From contig NZ_JABCNG010000005.1 of NCBI RefSeq assembly GCF_012932495.1, positions 429,247-493,246 of the forward strand: a stretch of DNA of 64,000 nt. Reading direction: 5' to 3'. The notes below the pieces were generated by a model. That model was not told where the DNA came from. It was given only the letters and a program-made list of their open reading frames with translations, and made no database searches. This document shows, one piece after another, positions 1 to 9,209 of the stretch; position 1 is the first letter of the stretch, and the number at the start of each line of letters is the position of its first letter. The translations under genes and the position numbers were made by a program. The stretch is from Novosphingobium sp. SG919 (GTDB lineage Bacteria > Pseudomonadota > Alphaproteobacteria > Sphingomonadales > Sphingomonadaceae).

Positions 1-1
1 C

Positions 2-649
2 GACTATGCGGCGACCGTACTGACGGTCGATGCGGTTGCCGATTTCTGGCGGCTCCAGGATTTCGCGCGGCGCAAGGCACGCGCATTCGCGGGCGTAACG
101 CAGATCGCGATGCTGCAGCATCCCGAGCTCAACTCGAAATCCGCCAACCCGATGGTCGGCGATGCCCGATCCGAAATGTCGGCGGAGAAGGATGCGATCC
201 GCCGGTCCTATCTCCGTGCGCAGGCGGGCGACTTTGCGCTCGTCATGTTCTCGCGTTCGTCCTGTGGCTATTGCCGGGTTCAGTGGCCGATCATCCAGCG
301 GTTCCAGGAAGAGATGGGCTGGCAGGTCACGCTTCTCGATCTGGACAAGCGGCCGGACCTCAGCGCGCGCTTCGGGGTGGAGATCACCCCCACGACGATG
401 CTGATCCGGCGCGGCAGCCAGCAGCGGATGATCATAGCCTCGGGGGTCGAAGCGTACCCTAACCTCGCGCAAATGGCCTATCAGGCGGTGCGCCTGCTGC
501 GGGGCGACATCCGGCCCGAGCAGTTCATGACCGGGCCGGGCGAAGATGCCGGCTTCTTCGATGCGCTGGGCAATGGCCCGGTGTCCGCGACCGACCCCCG
601 TGCCCTCGGCGGCGACCTGGTCGACGCTTCAATGGGAGGCAGACCGTGA
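2..649 (+). CDS. traF: TraF-like conjugal pilus assembly protein (5' partial)
   Basis: The reading frame is open from base 2 with no start in the window, so the N-terminus lies upstream; the first in-frame ATG is at 110 and is probably internal. The visible part has a thioredoxin fold with a CGYC redox motif (bases 263-274) and a later cis-Pro region (EITPT). TraF proteins of F-type type IV secretion systems are periplasmic and help assemble the pilus, together with TraH. The next gene overlaps by 4 bases (GTGA), and the order TraF, thioredoxin-like, TraH, TraG matches the F-type transfer operon. Unlike F TraF, which lacks a CxxC, this protein keeps the motif, as many chromosomal-element homologues do. 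Confidence 0.85.
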   Translation, partial: DYAATVLTVDAVADFWRLQDFARRKARAFAGVTQIAMLQHPELNSKSANPMVGDARSEMSAEKDAIRRSYLRAQAGDFALVMFSRSSCGYCRVQWPIIQRFQEEMGWQVTLLDLDKRPDLSARFGVEITPTTMLIRRGSQQRMIIASGVEAYPNLAQMAYQAVRLLRGDIRPEQFMTGPGEDAGFFDALGNGPVSATDPRALGGDLVDASMGGRP

Positions 650-1224
650 TGCGCGCCCTCATTCTCCTTGGCATCCCCGGTCTGGTCATCGGCATGGGCT
701 CCGCATCTGCTCAGACCGTCAGCCGAGAGGACGCGATGCGAGCGGCGATCCATCCGGTCGGCGACGCAAAGACGATGCAGGCCTGGCTTTCGCGCGTTCC
801 GGTGACCCGCGAATTTCCGGATGACTTTACCGCAACGTTGAGAGGCCAGGGCGCAGCGCTCGTCATCGAAATGACGACAACGCCCGGCTGCGTGCCATGT
901 GGCGATCTCTGGACCAAGCTGACGGCGCTCGGCGTGCGCTACGGCTGGCAGGTTCGCACGATCAGCGCACAGGAAGCCATGATCCGCTCGGGGCGCCTCG
1001 GTCTTCCGTGGGTCGGGCATCCCGTTGCATGGGTGCGGCCGGTCTCGGACGACAGCCGCGTCATACCCGTGGCGATAGGCACCGATCATGCGCCCAATCT
1101 CGCGCGCAACCTCTATCTGGCCGCGAAGATGCTGACGGGGGTGAGACCCGCCGTCGGCGTCCGGGCCATGTCCAAGTTCACCGGCATCGTGGGGCTGCCG
1201 GCGACCCGAACCGGAAGGCGCTGA
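646..1224 (+). CDS. Second periplasmic thioredoxin-fold transfer protein (TrbB/TraF-like)
   Basis: A 192-residue protein with a signal peptide (cleavage near SASA-Q23) and a CVPC motif at residues 82-85 in a thioredoxin-like core. The start is GTG at 646, overlapping the traF stop as GTGA, with GGGAGG six bases upstream; ATG at 649 is an alternative. Position between traF and traH and the redox motif suggest a disulfide isomerase or oxidase that matures the Cys-rich transfer proteins, as TrbB does in F. The exact family name is inferred from context and motif only. Confidence 0.7.
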   Translation: MMRALILLGIPGLVIGMGSASAQTVSREDAMRAAIHPVGDAKTMQAWLSRVPVTREFPDDFTATLRGQGAALVIEMTTTPGCVPCGDLWTKLTALGVRYGWQVRTISAQEAMIRSGRLGLPWVGHPVAWVRPVSDDSRVIPVAIGTDHAPNLARNLYLAAKMLTGVRPAVGVRAMSKFTGIVGLPATRTGRR

Positions 1225-1277
1225 GCGATGGCGGCCTCAGCCTTTCCCCCCTCACCCTCGATTGTCCGGAGTCCGCC

Positions 1278-2702
1278 ATGTCTGTCAGGCCTCGTGCAGC
1301 GCTCCGCGCGCTGATCGCCCTCTTTGTCGCCACGCTGTTCTCCGCTGCGCCCGCCCATGCGCAGAGCTGGGCGGAAAGCTGGTTCGACAATGTCACCTAT
1401 ACCTCGCCCGGTAGCTTCGAGGACCAGACCCGTGGCTATGTGACGGCGGGCGGCATGTCGGGCCGCGTGGATGTCCACAACGACTATCTGATGTCGGTGA
1501 GCCTGCCCAAGGTGCGTGCTGGCTGCGGCGGCATCGACATGTTCTTAGGCGGAATGAGCTTTCTCGATCCCGACTATCTCGTCCAAAAACTCGAGAGCAT
1601 TCTACAGGCGGCGCCCGCAGTCGCGTTTCAGTATCTCATTGAAACACTTGACGAAAAGATGGGAAACATCATTTCGAAGATGGAAGCGGCGACCAACTTC
1701 CTGAACTCGATCCAAGTGAACGACTGCCGCCTCGCCAATCGCATGGTCCAGATCGCCAAGGGCGACGACAATATGTCCGGGATCATCGAGGAGATGACCG
1801 GCTACCGCTCGGTCAAGCAGGGCTTCGCCAAGAGCTACCAGCAGAGCCGCGAGAAGATCGAGGCAAACAACAACAATCCGACCGAGGATCTCAAGGACGC
1901 GCTCGCCAACTGCCCGGCGGAAGTGACCGAGATCTTCCGCACCGGCTCGCTGCTGTCGCACGCGGCCTCCCGCGTCGGCGCGGGCGACTGGGCGAGCGTC
2001 ATGCGGGCCCGGGTGGGAGACGTCTATATGCGCTGGGACGATGGCGACCGCGTTCCCCTGTTCACGGCGGTCCCGCAATGCCCTGCTCAGGATACGGAAA
2101 GCGCGCAGGACTTCCTGACCGGCCGGGTCCAGCGCCGGACGCTCAATTTCCCGCCGACCCCCGCCGACTGCGGCAAGGACGGATCAGGGCGCGGCGCCCT
2201 CGTCCTCGCCCGCGAGCGCATGCAGTCGATCGCAACCAAGATCCGGACGCGGGCGGCGCTGTCGGCCGACGAAAAGCAGTTCGTCGCCAATGTCCGTACC
2301 CTGCCGGTCTATCGCATGCTCGAATGGGGCGTGCGCCAGGGTGTCGTCGACTCCGTCATCGCCGACACCGACGAACTGGTGGCCCTTACCCTCGCCTATC
2401 AGATGCTGAACGACCTTACGCGGACGATCGATTTTACGGTCACCAATGCCGAGCGCGGCGCGACCGTCGCGGGCTCGGCCGACGGAAACAACAAGAACGT
2501 CTGCCAGACCCGGATCCTCTCCAAAGGGATCGAGCAGCTACGCGACTTGAGGGACGAGGTGCTGCGACAGCGCGCACAGATGCGCCAGAGCTACATGGCC
2601 GCCCTCAATCAGGCCAACCTCTCGACCAGCTACGCCGGCCTCCTGCGCGAGCGCGATCGCGATGCACGCGACGCTGCCGGCGCTGCCGCCCGCAACCAGT
2701 AG
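1278..2702 (+). CDS. traH: TraH conjugal transfer pilus assembly protein
   Basis: 474 residues, within the usual size of TraH. The start at 1278 gives a clear signal peptide (hydrophobic stretch then APAHA-QS near residue 28); the frame is open further upstream but that part overlaps the preceding gene. The mature protein begins with the TraH-type segment with Gly-Gly-Met and GCGGIDMFLGGMSF near residues 75-90, has paired cysteines along its length, and ends in a Gln/Arg-rich coiled coil. TraH is a periplasmic/outer-membrane-associated component of F-type T4SS needed for pilus extension. It is followed by traG after 12 bases. Confidence 0.92.
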   Translation: MSVRPRAALRALIALFVATLFSAAPAHAQSWAESWFDNVTYTSPGSFEDQTRGYVTAGGMSGRVDVHNDYLMSVSLPKVRAGCGGIDMFLGGMSFLDPDYLVQKLESILQAAPAVAFQYLIETLDEKMGNIISKMEAATNFLNSIQVNDCRLANRMVQIAKGDDNMSGIIEEMTGYRSVKQGFAKSYQQSREKIEANNNNPTEDLKDALANCPAEVTEIFRTGSLLSHAASRVGAGDWASVMRARVGDVYMRWDDGDRVPLFTAVPQCPAQDTESAQDFLTGRVQRRTLNFPPTPADCGKDGSGRGALVLARERMQSIATKIRTRAALSADEKQFVANVRTLPVYRMLEWGVRQGVVDSVIADTDELVALTLAYQMLNDLTRTIDFTVTNAERGATVAGSADGNNKNVCQTRILSKGIEQLRDLRDEVLRQRAQMRQSYMAALNQANLSTSYAGLLRERDRDARDAAGAAARNQ

Positions 2703-2714
2703 GATCGAACGCCC

Positions 2715-5700
2715 ATGCGCAGGCTCCTGAGGCTGTTTGCTGCCCTTCCCGCCCTGATGCTCGCCTCGCCCGCGCTGGCGGTCGAGACCAGCTTCCACAC
2801 CTATGACGGCTTTGCCGAGACGGTCGGCGCCTTCCGCCTCGTCTCGATGATCTTCGGCGATCCACGCTACGAGACCCTGGTGATGATCGTCGCGACCGTC
2901 GGGATCGGCCTTGGCGCGATCATCGCGAGCGTCCGCGGGACCGGCATGGGGCTCGTCGCCTTCGGCTTCCAAATTCTCGTCGGCGTGGGACTTTTCATCG
3001 GGCTGATCGCCACGACCGGCACCGTCCATGTCTATGACCGGGTGCGCAACGCCTATCAGCCGGTCGGCGGCGTCCCGAACCTGCTCGTCCTGGTTGCCGG
3101 CGCCACCAACATGATCGAGCGCGCGATGGTCGAGACGATCGACGACAACACGCTCGATCCCAACGCCAAGATCGAGTTCGGCGCCGGCGGCCACAGCTTC
3201 GACCTGTTCCTCAACGCCGTCTCACCGCGCGGCCCCATGACGGACGTTTTCCTCGACGCAACGATCAAGGATTATGTCCGCCAATGTTATCCGGTCGCGC
3301 GTGTATCGGCCGCTTACGGCGTCGATGACGATCAGCTGTTCCGGACCTCGACCGATCTGCCGGCCTCCTTCGCGGCGATGGCCGGCCCCGCCACCTTCTC
3401 AACCGTCTATACCGAAACCGACAAGGGCGGCACAACGGTGAGCTGCACAGATACCTGGACGCATATCTCGGATCGCCTGTCCGACCCCGCGCTGTTCGAC
3501 ACGTACACCAATCAGATCTGCGCGCGGACGGGCTATGACACCGGCAATGCCCAGCAGATGCAGCGCTGCCGGCAACAGCTTGGCGAGATGGGCCAGATGA
3601 TGCTCGGACGGCCGCTGAGCGCGCAGGCCTTCCTGACCCACATACTTCTGGGCAACACCGTTGGAGACGTATTGTTCGAGGACTCTCCGGCAAGCGCGGC
3701 CAGGGTCATGGCGAACCGTGCGGTCATCTCCAACGGCCTCGCCACCATGTCGGTCGCGAACGAGTGGATGCCGACGATCCGCGCGACGGTGTTCGGGATC
3801 ATGCTCTTCATGATCCCGATCGCGCTGCTGTTCATCCTGACGCCGATCAACCTGCGGGTCGCGAGCTTCGCGCTGGGCATGTTCGTGTTCGTGGCACTTT
3901 GGGGCGTGATCGACGCAGGCATCTACCAGCTGACCCTCGGACGCGCGACCGCGACGCTGGCCGAACTCCGCTCCAACGCGTTAGCAGCCAATGCCTGGCT
4001 GCTGGCGCCCTCCGCCGCCATGAAGGCGCTCGCGATCTTCGGCAGCTTCCGCACCGCCGCGGCGGGCCTCGCTGGCGCCTTCGTCTTCACGGTCTTCCGC
4101 TTCAGCGGCAATGTGTTCTCGTCGCTCACTTCCGGATCGCTTGGCATCGCGGGCCAGGGTACTGCGGCCGCCGCGCCGATGGGCACCGCCGAGGGGCGGT
4201 CCTCCGCGCTCGAGGCGCAGGCGTCTGCGATGGGCACCCGCTCCCGCGCGGCAGCGGCTTCGAGCTTTGGGGACTTCGGCGAGCGTTCGAGCTTCAATGC
4301 CAATCGCACCTATGGCGAGGCCGGTCACATTCTTGGCGAGCGCCCTGGGACGCCGGGCGGAACCGCCTTCGCGCTAGGCGGGATCGAGGGCTCACGCCAA
4401 CTGGGAAGCCTCGCCCCTGCGCTGGGAGGCCGCGATCTGGCCGATCCGGCAGTCGCGCGCGCCGTTCAGGCTAACGCGGCCACGACGGCCATCCATCAGT
4501 TTGCCGAGAAGGATGCACTCAGAGGTCTGGGTACTGGTTATTTCGGCCAGGGCGAAGCTGGCGAAAAGGCGTTCGCCGCCTTCAGCCAAAACCTCGTCCA
4601 GTGGCGCGCCTTTGGCGATAGCCGAGCCTATGACATGATGTTGCAGGGAGCGACGCGCCACTTTGAGCGGGCCGGATATTCACCGGCCGATGCTCAGCTG
4701 AAGGCCTCGGGCGTAATCGGCGAGGCCCAGGCCGACCCTACCTTCGCCAAGCTGATCGCCAACACCTACGATCAGGAACAGCTGCTGCGCAACGACCTCA
4801 CCTCCGCGCAGGTCCAGGTTGGTGCGATGGAGGGGCGCCGCGACTATGCCGGCGACAATGTCACCGGCGTCGAGCGCGCCAATGTCGCGACCGAACAAGG
4901 CTGGCGCAGCGGCAGCAACCAGGGCCAGCGCGAAGCGGCGTCAATGCTCGGGCTTTCGGTCGATGAGACCGGACGCCGGGTCGGGTTCATCAACGCACTC
5001 TCGGGCGAAGCGCGCAGCACCGCGGTCAGCCAGCTTGCCCGCGCCACCGGCAGGAACGAAGCCCAGGTGGTGGCAGCCGTTGAACGCTACAGCGCCGCGA
5101 CGCAGCTGGGCACGGCAGATGGCGCGGCCGCCGAAGCCGGCCGCGAAGGAACGAGCATCTATGGCCGCAGCCGCGAGGCTGCCGGCTATGACTTCGCCGA
5201 GCGCTCGGGCAAACTCGACGCGCAGCGTGAGGTTGGCACTGCCGGTACTCGCAGCTCGGCGCGGATCGGCGAGCAGCGCCGGCAGTCCGAGAATTTCGGG
5301 TTTGCCGAGGGCGCGGCTGCGGCCGGTGTCTCGACGCGTAAGGCTGCGCGGCTCAACAGCTTCATCCAGGCGCTCAGCCGCACGGCCGGCAATCAGGTCG
5401 ATATGGCCGAGGGCGGTGCAGCAGGTGTCGCCGATCGCGCGCGCAACGAGCGTCTGACTTCGATTGTCGACCGGGAGCGTCTCACTCGCATGCAGGGCTT
5501 GCTCGCGGAGCACGGAATCAAATTATCGAAGCGTCAGCTCGCCATGGATCAGAATGGCGATCTTGGTCTCAACCTTACCCCTGCGACCGCCGCCGCCATG
5601 TGGAAGGCCGGCCTCATCAACGAGAGCCAGCTTGGCGCGATAGCCAATGGCGGGCATGCCCGCTTCAGCTTCGCGCATAACGACCTGCTGGTCTCCAGCG

Positions 5701-6482
5701 GCACGGACTTCAGCCGGTCGGCGCGCAGCGACACCAGCACGCGGTTCGAAGCCGGCAAGCAGGCTGGTCCCGACACTATCGAGCATTTCATGGGCGGCGG
5801 TGCCGAAGGCCAGGCCATGCTCGCGAACTGGCTTCGCGGCGGGTTTGAAATGGACCGCAAGGGCGATTGGAGGCTGAAGCCTCAGGTTGCGGACACGCTC
5901 CAGCGCGATGTGCAGGCGATCATGGCCCAGACGGGATGGCAAAGGACGCTATCCCGCTCAGCGCAGGATCAAACCACAATGGGCACAACCATCGACCTCG
6001 GGGTGGGACGCTCGGTCGAATTTTCTGATGGCAACAGGTCCGGCGGGGGCGCTCCAGTGTCGGGGGGAAGAAGGCAAAATTCCACCTCCGCAGGCCCACG
6101 GAAAGGCCGGACGGGAGCCGATCAAGCTTCTGCCGGTATCGGCTTCAACAGCCAGGATATGGGCAGCACTACCGAACATGCTCAATCGACAATTGATATC
6201 GTCAATTACGACGTCCGGGAGTCCATTGCCGCTGCAGAGCGAGCAGCAACTCGATCAGATAATCCCGCGGCGACATTCTCCCGTACGCTCTCCGACCGCA
6301 TCCTCGGGCCCGAGGGCATGCGCAATCGTTATCTGCAGAACGCGGACGACGGACGCGCCACCTTTGACATTACAGGGCCGCTCACTTCGCTGGAGCAGAA
6401 CTCTGTCCTTTCAAAGGGGAGCTTCTCGACAGACCTCAAGGGAAGTCTCGGCGACGGAGATAGCAGCTTCAAAAAGCGCTAG
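2715..6482 (+). CDS. traG: TraG mating-pair stabilisation protein, inner membrane
   Basis: 1255 residues, longer than F TraG (938). An N-terminal hydrophobic leader is followed by membrane segments at about 55-75 and 78-102, a soluble loop with cysteines, and three more segments at about 350-375, 378-400 and 435-460 (TraG_N architecture). From about 470 onward the protein is Ala/Gly/Gln-rich and soluble, with few cysteines. In F, the N-terminal part serves pilus assembly and the C-terminal part serves mating-pair stabilisation and entry exclusion by recognising the recipient exclusion protein. Codon phase and composition are uniform to the end. The stop overlaps the stop of an opposing small gene. 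Confidence 0.9.
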   Translation: MRRLLRLFAALPALMLASPALAVETSFHTYDGFAETVGAFRLVSMIFGDPRYETLVMIVATVGIGLGAIIASVRGTGMGLVAFGFQILVGVGLFIGLIATTGTVHVYDRVRNAYQPVGGVPNLLVLVAGATNMIERAMVETIDDNTLDPNAKIEFGAGGHSFDLFLNAVSPRGPMTDVFLDATIKDYVRQCYPVARVSAAYGVDDDQLFRTSTDLPASFAAMAGPATFSTVYTETDKGGTTVSCTDTWTHISDRLSDPALFDTYTNQICARTGYDTGNAQQMQRCRQQLGEMGQMMLGRPLSAQAFLTHILLGNTVGDVLFEDSPASAARVMANRAVISNGLATMSVANEWMPTIRATVFGIMLFMIPIALLFILTPINLRVASFALGMFVFVALWGVIDAGIYQLTLGRATATLAELRSNALAANAWLLAPSAAMKALAIFGSFRTAAAGLAGAFVFTVFRFSGNVFSSLTSGSLGIAGQGTAAAAPMGTAEGRSSALEAQASAMGTRSRAAAASSFGDFGERSSFNANRTYGEAGHILGERPGTPGGTAFALGGIEGSRQLGSLAPALGGRDLADPAVARAVQANAATTAIHQFAEKDALRGLGTGYFGQGEAGEKAFAAFSQNLVQWRAFGDSRAYDMMLQGATRHFERAGYSPADAQLKASGVIGEAQADPTFAKLIANTYDQEQLLRNDLTSAQVQVGAMEGRRDYAGDNVTGVERANVATEQGWRSGSNQGQREAASMLGLSVDETGRRVGFINALSGEARSTAVSQLARATGRNEAQVVAAVERYSAATQLGTADGAAAEAGREGTSIYGRSREAAGYDFAERSGKLDAQREVGTAGTRSSARIGEQRRQSENFGFAEGAAAAGVSTRKAARLNSFIQALSRTAGNQVDMAEGGAAGVADRARNERLTSIVDRERLTRMQGLLAEHGIKLSKRQLAMDQNGDLGLNLTPATAAAMWKAGLINESQLGAIANGGHARFSFAHNDLLVSSGTDFSRSARSDTSTRFEAGKQAGPDTIEHFMGGGAEGQAMLANWLRGGFEMDRKGDWRLKPQVADTLQRDVQAIMAQTGWQRTLSRSAQDQTTMGTTIDLGVGRSVEFSDGNRSGGGAPVSGGRRQNSTSAGPRKGRTGADQASAGIGFNSQDMGSTTEHAQSTIDIVNYDVRESIAAAERAATRSDNPAATFSRTLSDRILGPEGMRNRYLQNADDGRATFDITGPLTSLEQNSVLSKGSFSTDLKGSLGDGDSSFKKR

Positions 6483-6955
6483 TGACGCTTCCTGCCATTG
6501 GGGTTGATGCACCCGGGATTGTTCGGGTTCATCGGGTTGCCGATCCACAGGGAGCCAGATCGCGGGTCCATAGGATTGGACTGCGCGCGCCACCTCTCCA
6601 TCGTCCGCGCGAGTTCACGCCTGCTGTGATCGGCGAAGAAAACCTCTGCTTCGTCATCAGAGAGTGCCACGCCGGCGCCTTGCCCGACGAAGCTATCGAG
6701 GCGCTCGCGAATATAGCCGACGCCGAGCACCATGAGCGCGGTCATCGGGGAAAAGAGAATATTCAGGTACCCGGCGAACCCTCCGCGATAGAATGATGCC
6801 AAAACATCTACTTGCGTTGATATCGCCATTCCCGCCCACCAGACGGGAATAGTTGCCCACCAGAGCTTTGCGTACCAAGGCTTCCAAAGCCAAGCAGACA
6901 GCTGCGGGCGTGCCCCCGTGTCTTCCTGATCTTGGTGATCGATGGCGGCGTCCAT
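6479..6955 (-). CDS. Small two-helix membrane protein, candidate entry-exclusion factor
   Basis: 158 residues; Trp-rich first membrane helix at about 27-47 (WYAKLWW, VWWAG), second at about 64-84, then a charged C-terminal half ending in an Asn/Pro-rich tail. No enzymatic motif is visible. The gene converges on traG and their stop codons overlap (6479-6482). Inner-membrane exclusion proteins such as TraS of F and Eex of SXT/R391 are small, have a few helices and are encoded beside traG, which is their specificity partner. That role is inferred from position and topology, not from recognised similarity. Confidence 0.6.
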   Translation of the reverse strand: MDAAIDHQDQEDTGARPQLSAWLWKPWYAKLWWATIPVWWAGMAISTQVDVLASFYRGGFAGYLNILFSPMTALMVLGVGYIRERLDSFVGQGAGVALSDDEAEVFFADHSRRELARTMERWRAQSNPMDPRSGSLWIGNPMNPNNPGCINPNGRKRH

Positions 6956-7126
6956 CGGGAGATCCTTTCAGATGCGCCATAGCACAAATTCGTCCGTCGA
7001 GCATCCGGAAACACGATGAAGTAACTCTTTTCAGGCGACGATATGTGCCTTGCCCTATACTTTACGCTGGCACGGGCTTTCACTTCGAACCGCCGGAGAT
7101 TCCCTCTCTGAGTGTGTTCAAAACGC

Positions 7127-7170
7127 TTGCCGAAGCTTCTACACATCGCTATATCTGACTAGCTAGTCAG
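7127..7170 (+). promoter_or_regulatory. Promoter and palindromic operator of the phd-vapC pair
   Basis: A plausible sigma70-type promoter (TTGCCG at 7127-7132, 17-base spacer, TATATC at 7150-7155) runs straight into a perfect 16-base palindrome, CTGACTAGCTAGTCAG, at 7155-7170. The ribosome site AGGAG follows at 7169-7173, then the GTG start at 7181. Phd-family antitoxins repress their own promoter by binding such palindromes, so this is the expected operator; its position covers the end of the -10 box and the transcription start. Confidence 0.7.
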
Positions 7171-7180
7171 GAGAAGTCAA

Positions 7181-7477
7181 GTGGGACGCGCTGTTCACAA
7201 AGGAAGCAAGGATAAATCCGGCCTGCCTGCAGCGTGGAAGCTGGAGGACGCGAAGGCGCGTTTCAGCGAAGTCGTGAGGCGTGCGCAGAGCGAGGGACCG
7301 CAACGTGTGACCGTTCGCGGCCGCGATGCGGTGGTCGTTATTAGCGTCGCCGAACTCGATCGACTTCTCCCCCCGGATCCAGGCAAACCCGCCTTCCTCC
7401 CCTTCCTGGAGGGGCTGGGGCTGGACGGCCTCAACGTTGAGCGAGAGGTCGATCTGGGCCGGGATGTTGCCCTGTGA
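7181..7477 (+). CDS. Phd/YefM-family antitoxin
   Basis: 98 residues, start GTG at 7181 with AGGAG eight bases upstream. The central part (WKLEDAKARFSEVVRRA, then VTVRGRDAVVVISVAELDRL) is the classic Phd/YefM DNA-binding fold; the C-terminal 25 residues are the likely toxin-neutralising tail. The stop overlaps the toxin start by 4 bases (ATGTGAAGG region), implying translational coupling. Expected to bind the palindrome just upstream and to neutralise the PIN toxin. Confidence 0.9.
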   Translation: MGRAVHKGSKDKSGLPAAWKLEDAKARFSEVVRRAQSEGPQRVTVRGRDAVVVISVAELDRLLPPDPGKPAFLPFLEGLGLDGLNVEREVDLGRDVAL

Positions 7478-7926
7478 AGGGTTGGCTGCTTGACACCCAC
7501 ATCGTCTCGGCACTGGCGAGCCCCAATGGCGCGCCAAGCGTCAAGACGTGGGCGAGCGGGCAGCCTGAGCATCGGATTTTCCTCAGCGTCCTGACGCTCG
7601 CGGAATTTGACAAGGGCATCCACAACCTGGAGCCGGACCACCCCGATCGCTCGCGCTATATGGCGGCACGGGACGCGCTCGCGGATCGTTTCAGCGTCCG
7701 GCTCCTCTCGGTCGACGATAAAGTCGTTTATCGGTGGGGCAGCATATCCGGCGACGTCAAACGCAGGACGGGACAAGCGCCACCGGTCATCGACACGCTG
7801 CTCGCTGCCACCGCGATAGAACATGATCTCTGCCTCGTGACCCGAAACGTGAAGGACACGCGCCATAGCGGGGCGGCAATCTTCAACCCCTGGGAAGATG
7901 ATCCGTCCCAGTTTCCTCTGACCTGA
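7474..7926 (+). CDS. vapC: PIN-domain toxin (VapC/FitB type)
   Basis: 150 residues, start GTG at 7474, overlapping the antitoxin stop. PIN-domain acidic residues are in place: D7 (LLDTHI), E44 (LTLAEF), D106 (VIDTLLAATA), and the closing TRNVKD with D128. The family are Mg-dependent ribonucleases that cleave tRNA or rRNA to halt translation. The sequence is closest in look to FitB-like VapC proteins, which often pair with Phd-type antitoxins. The next gene begins 18 bases later and may be co-transcribed. Confidence 0.9.
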   Translation: MKGWLLDTHIVSALASPNGAPSVKTWASGQPEHRIFLSVLTLAEFDKGIHNLEPDHPDRSRYMAARDALADRFSVRLLSVDDKVVYRWGSISGDVKRRTGQAPPVIDTLLAATAIEHDLCLVTRNVKDTRHSGAAIFNPWEDDPSQFPLT

Positions 7927-7944
7927 TCAAGCGACATCGACACA

Positions 7945-8871
7945 ATGAAGACCGATCTCGACCATCTCCCGGCAGGCAAACGACGCGAACTCGATCGGGT
8001 CATCCAGATCTTGTTCGAGGAATTCCAGGACGCCCATGGCGAGCCGACGGGGCCCCGCAAGCTGGGTCGTATCCTCAAGGTCATTCTTTATGGATCCTAC
8101 GCGACCGGCCGCTGGGTCCACGAGCCGCACACCGAGCGCGGCTATCGCTCGGATTTCGACCTGCTCATCATCGTAAACCAGAAAGAGCTGACGGACTGGC
8201 TCAAATATTGGGACAAGGCCGAAGATCGCCTGAACGTCGAGACCATGATCCTCAACCGGCTGCGCACGCCGGTCAATTTCATCGTTCACACACTGCAAGA
8301 GGTGAACGATGGACTTGCCCATGGCCGCTACTTTTTCATGGACATCGCCCGTGATGGGGTTGCGCTTTATCAGTCCGACGACAGCGAACTGGCGACGCCC
8401 AGGCCCAAGACGCCCCAGCAGGCCTATGACATGGCCAAGGAATATTATGACCAATGGATCGAACTAGCCGTCTCGTCGCGTGTGATCTTTCAGTTCTGCT
8501 ATCAAAACAAGCAATATCCCGATGCGGCCTACAATCTGCAACAGGCGGCCGAACGGCTCTATTATTGCGTCCTTCTCGTCTACACTTTTTATACGCCGTA
8601 CAGCCATAATCTCAAATTCCTGCGCGGGCATGCCGATCGACTCTCCCAGCGCCTTGTGGATGTCTGGCCGCGCGATACCCGCAAGCTGGAGGCGCGCTTC
8701 CTCAAGTTGAAGGACGCCTATGTGAAGGCCCGGCACTCCAACCAGTTCAAGATGACGGATGAGGAATTTGCCTACTTGTCCGAACGCGTCGAGGAACTGG
8801 GGAACGTCGTCAACGAGCTTTGCCAGGAGAGGCTCGCAGAGCTGAAGGCGGCGCTGGAACCGGATACGTAG
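7945..8871 (+). CDS. Nucleotidyltransferase-HEPN fusion protein (MNT-HEPN)
   Basis: 308 residues. The N-terminal half is a minimal nucleotidyltransferase: GSYATGRW at 50-57 and SDFD at 69-72 give the GS...DxD active site. The C-terminal half (about 150-300) is a helical HEPN domain (AERLYYCVLLVYTFY, then H221). The RxxxxH ribonuclease motif of toxin HEPN domains is not obvious, so catalytic toxicity is uncertain. In two-gene MNT/HEPN modules the transferase AMPylates and silences the HEPN toxin; here both are one chain. It lies 18 bases after vapC, in the same direction. Confidence 0.85.
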   Translation: MKTDLDHLPAGKRRELDRVIQILFEEFQDAHGEPTGPRKLGRILKVILYGSYATGRWVHEPHTERGYRSDFDLLIIVNQKELTDWLKYWDKAEDRLNVETMILNRLRTPVNFIVHTLQEVNDGLAHGRYFFMDIARDGVALYQSDDSELATPRPKTPQQAYDMAKEYYDQWIELAVSSRVIFQFCYQNKQYPDAAYNLQQAAERLYYCVLLVYTFYTPYSHNLKFLRGHADRLSQRLVDVWPRDTRKLEARFLKLKDAYVKARHSNQFKMTDEEFAYLSERVEELGNVVNELCQERLAELKAALEPDT

Positions 8872-9209
8872 GTGTCGATATTCTGCGCTTGATACGCGAC
8901 CACCTTCAATCCGCGGGCGAGCGATTCATGCGTGCGTTACTGGAAGTCACTGGTTCAAAGCACCGAGCCTCGACAGGTAATTCTGCTCTGACGTTTACTC
9001 CTCAGGTTGAGACAAAGCAGTCGATCGAGCCTTGCTTACTAGTGGAGGCAATCGGCACAATGCGGCGTTCTGCTCCGGCAGCAGCCGATCCAAGTCCGGT
9101 CATTCGTAGAAATGACGATGATCAGCCGCTCTTGTCGGAAGCTGACACAGCCACAGACGTGCCTTCCCGCGCCGAGCTTTGGCTGTATCGCTGCGATGCA
9201 CATTCGCGC
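8872..9209. other. Intergenic region, no gene recognised
   Basis: About 340 bases between two convergent units. Reading frames here lack recognisable protein character, and no strong terminator hairpin was seen. Confidence 0.5.
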
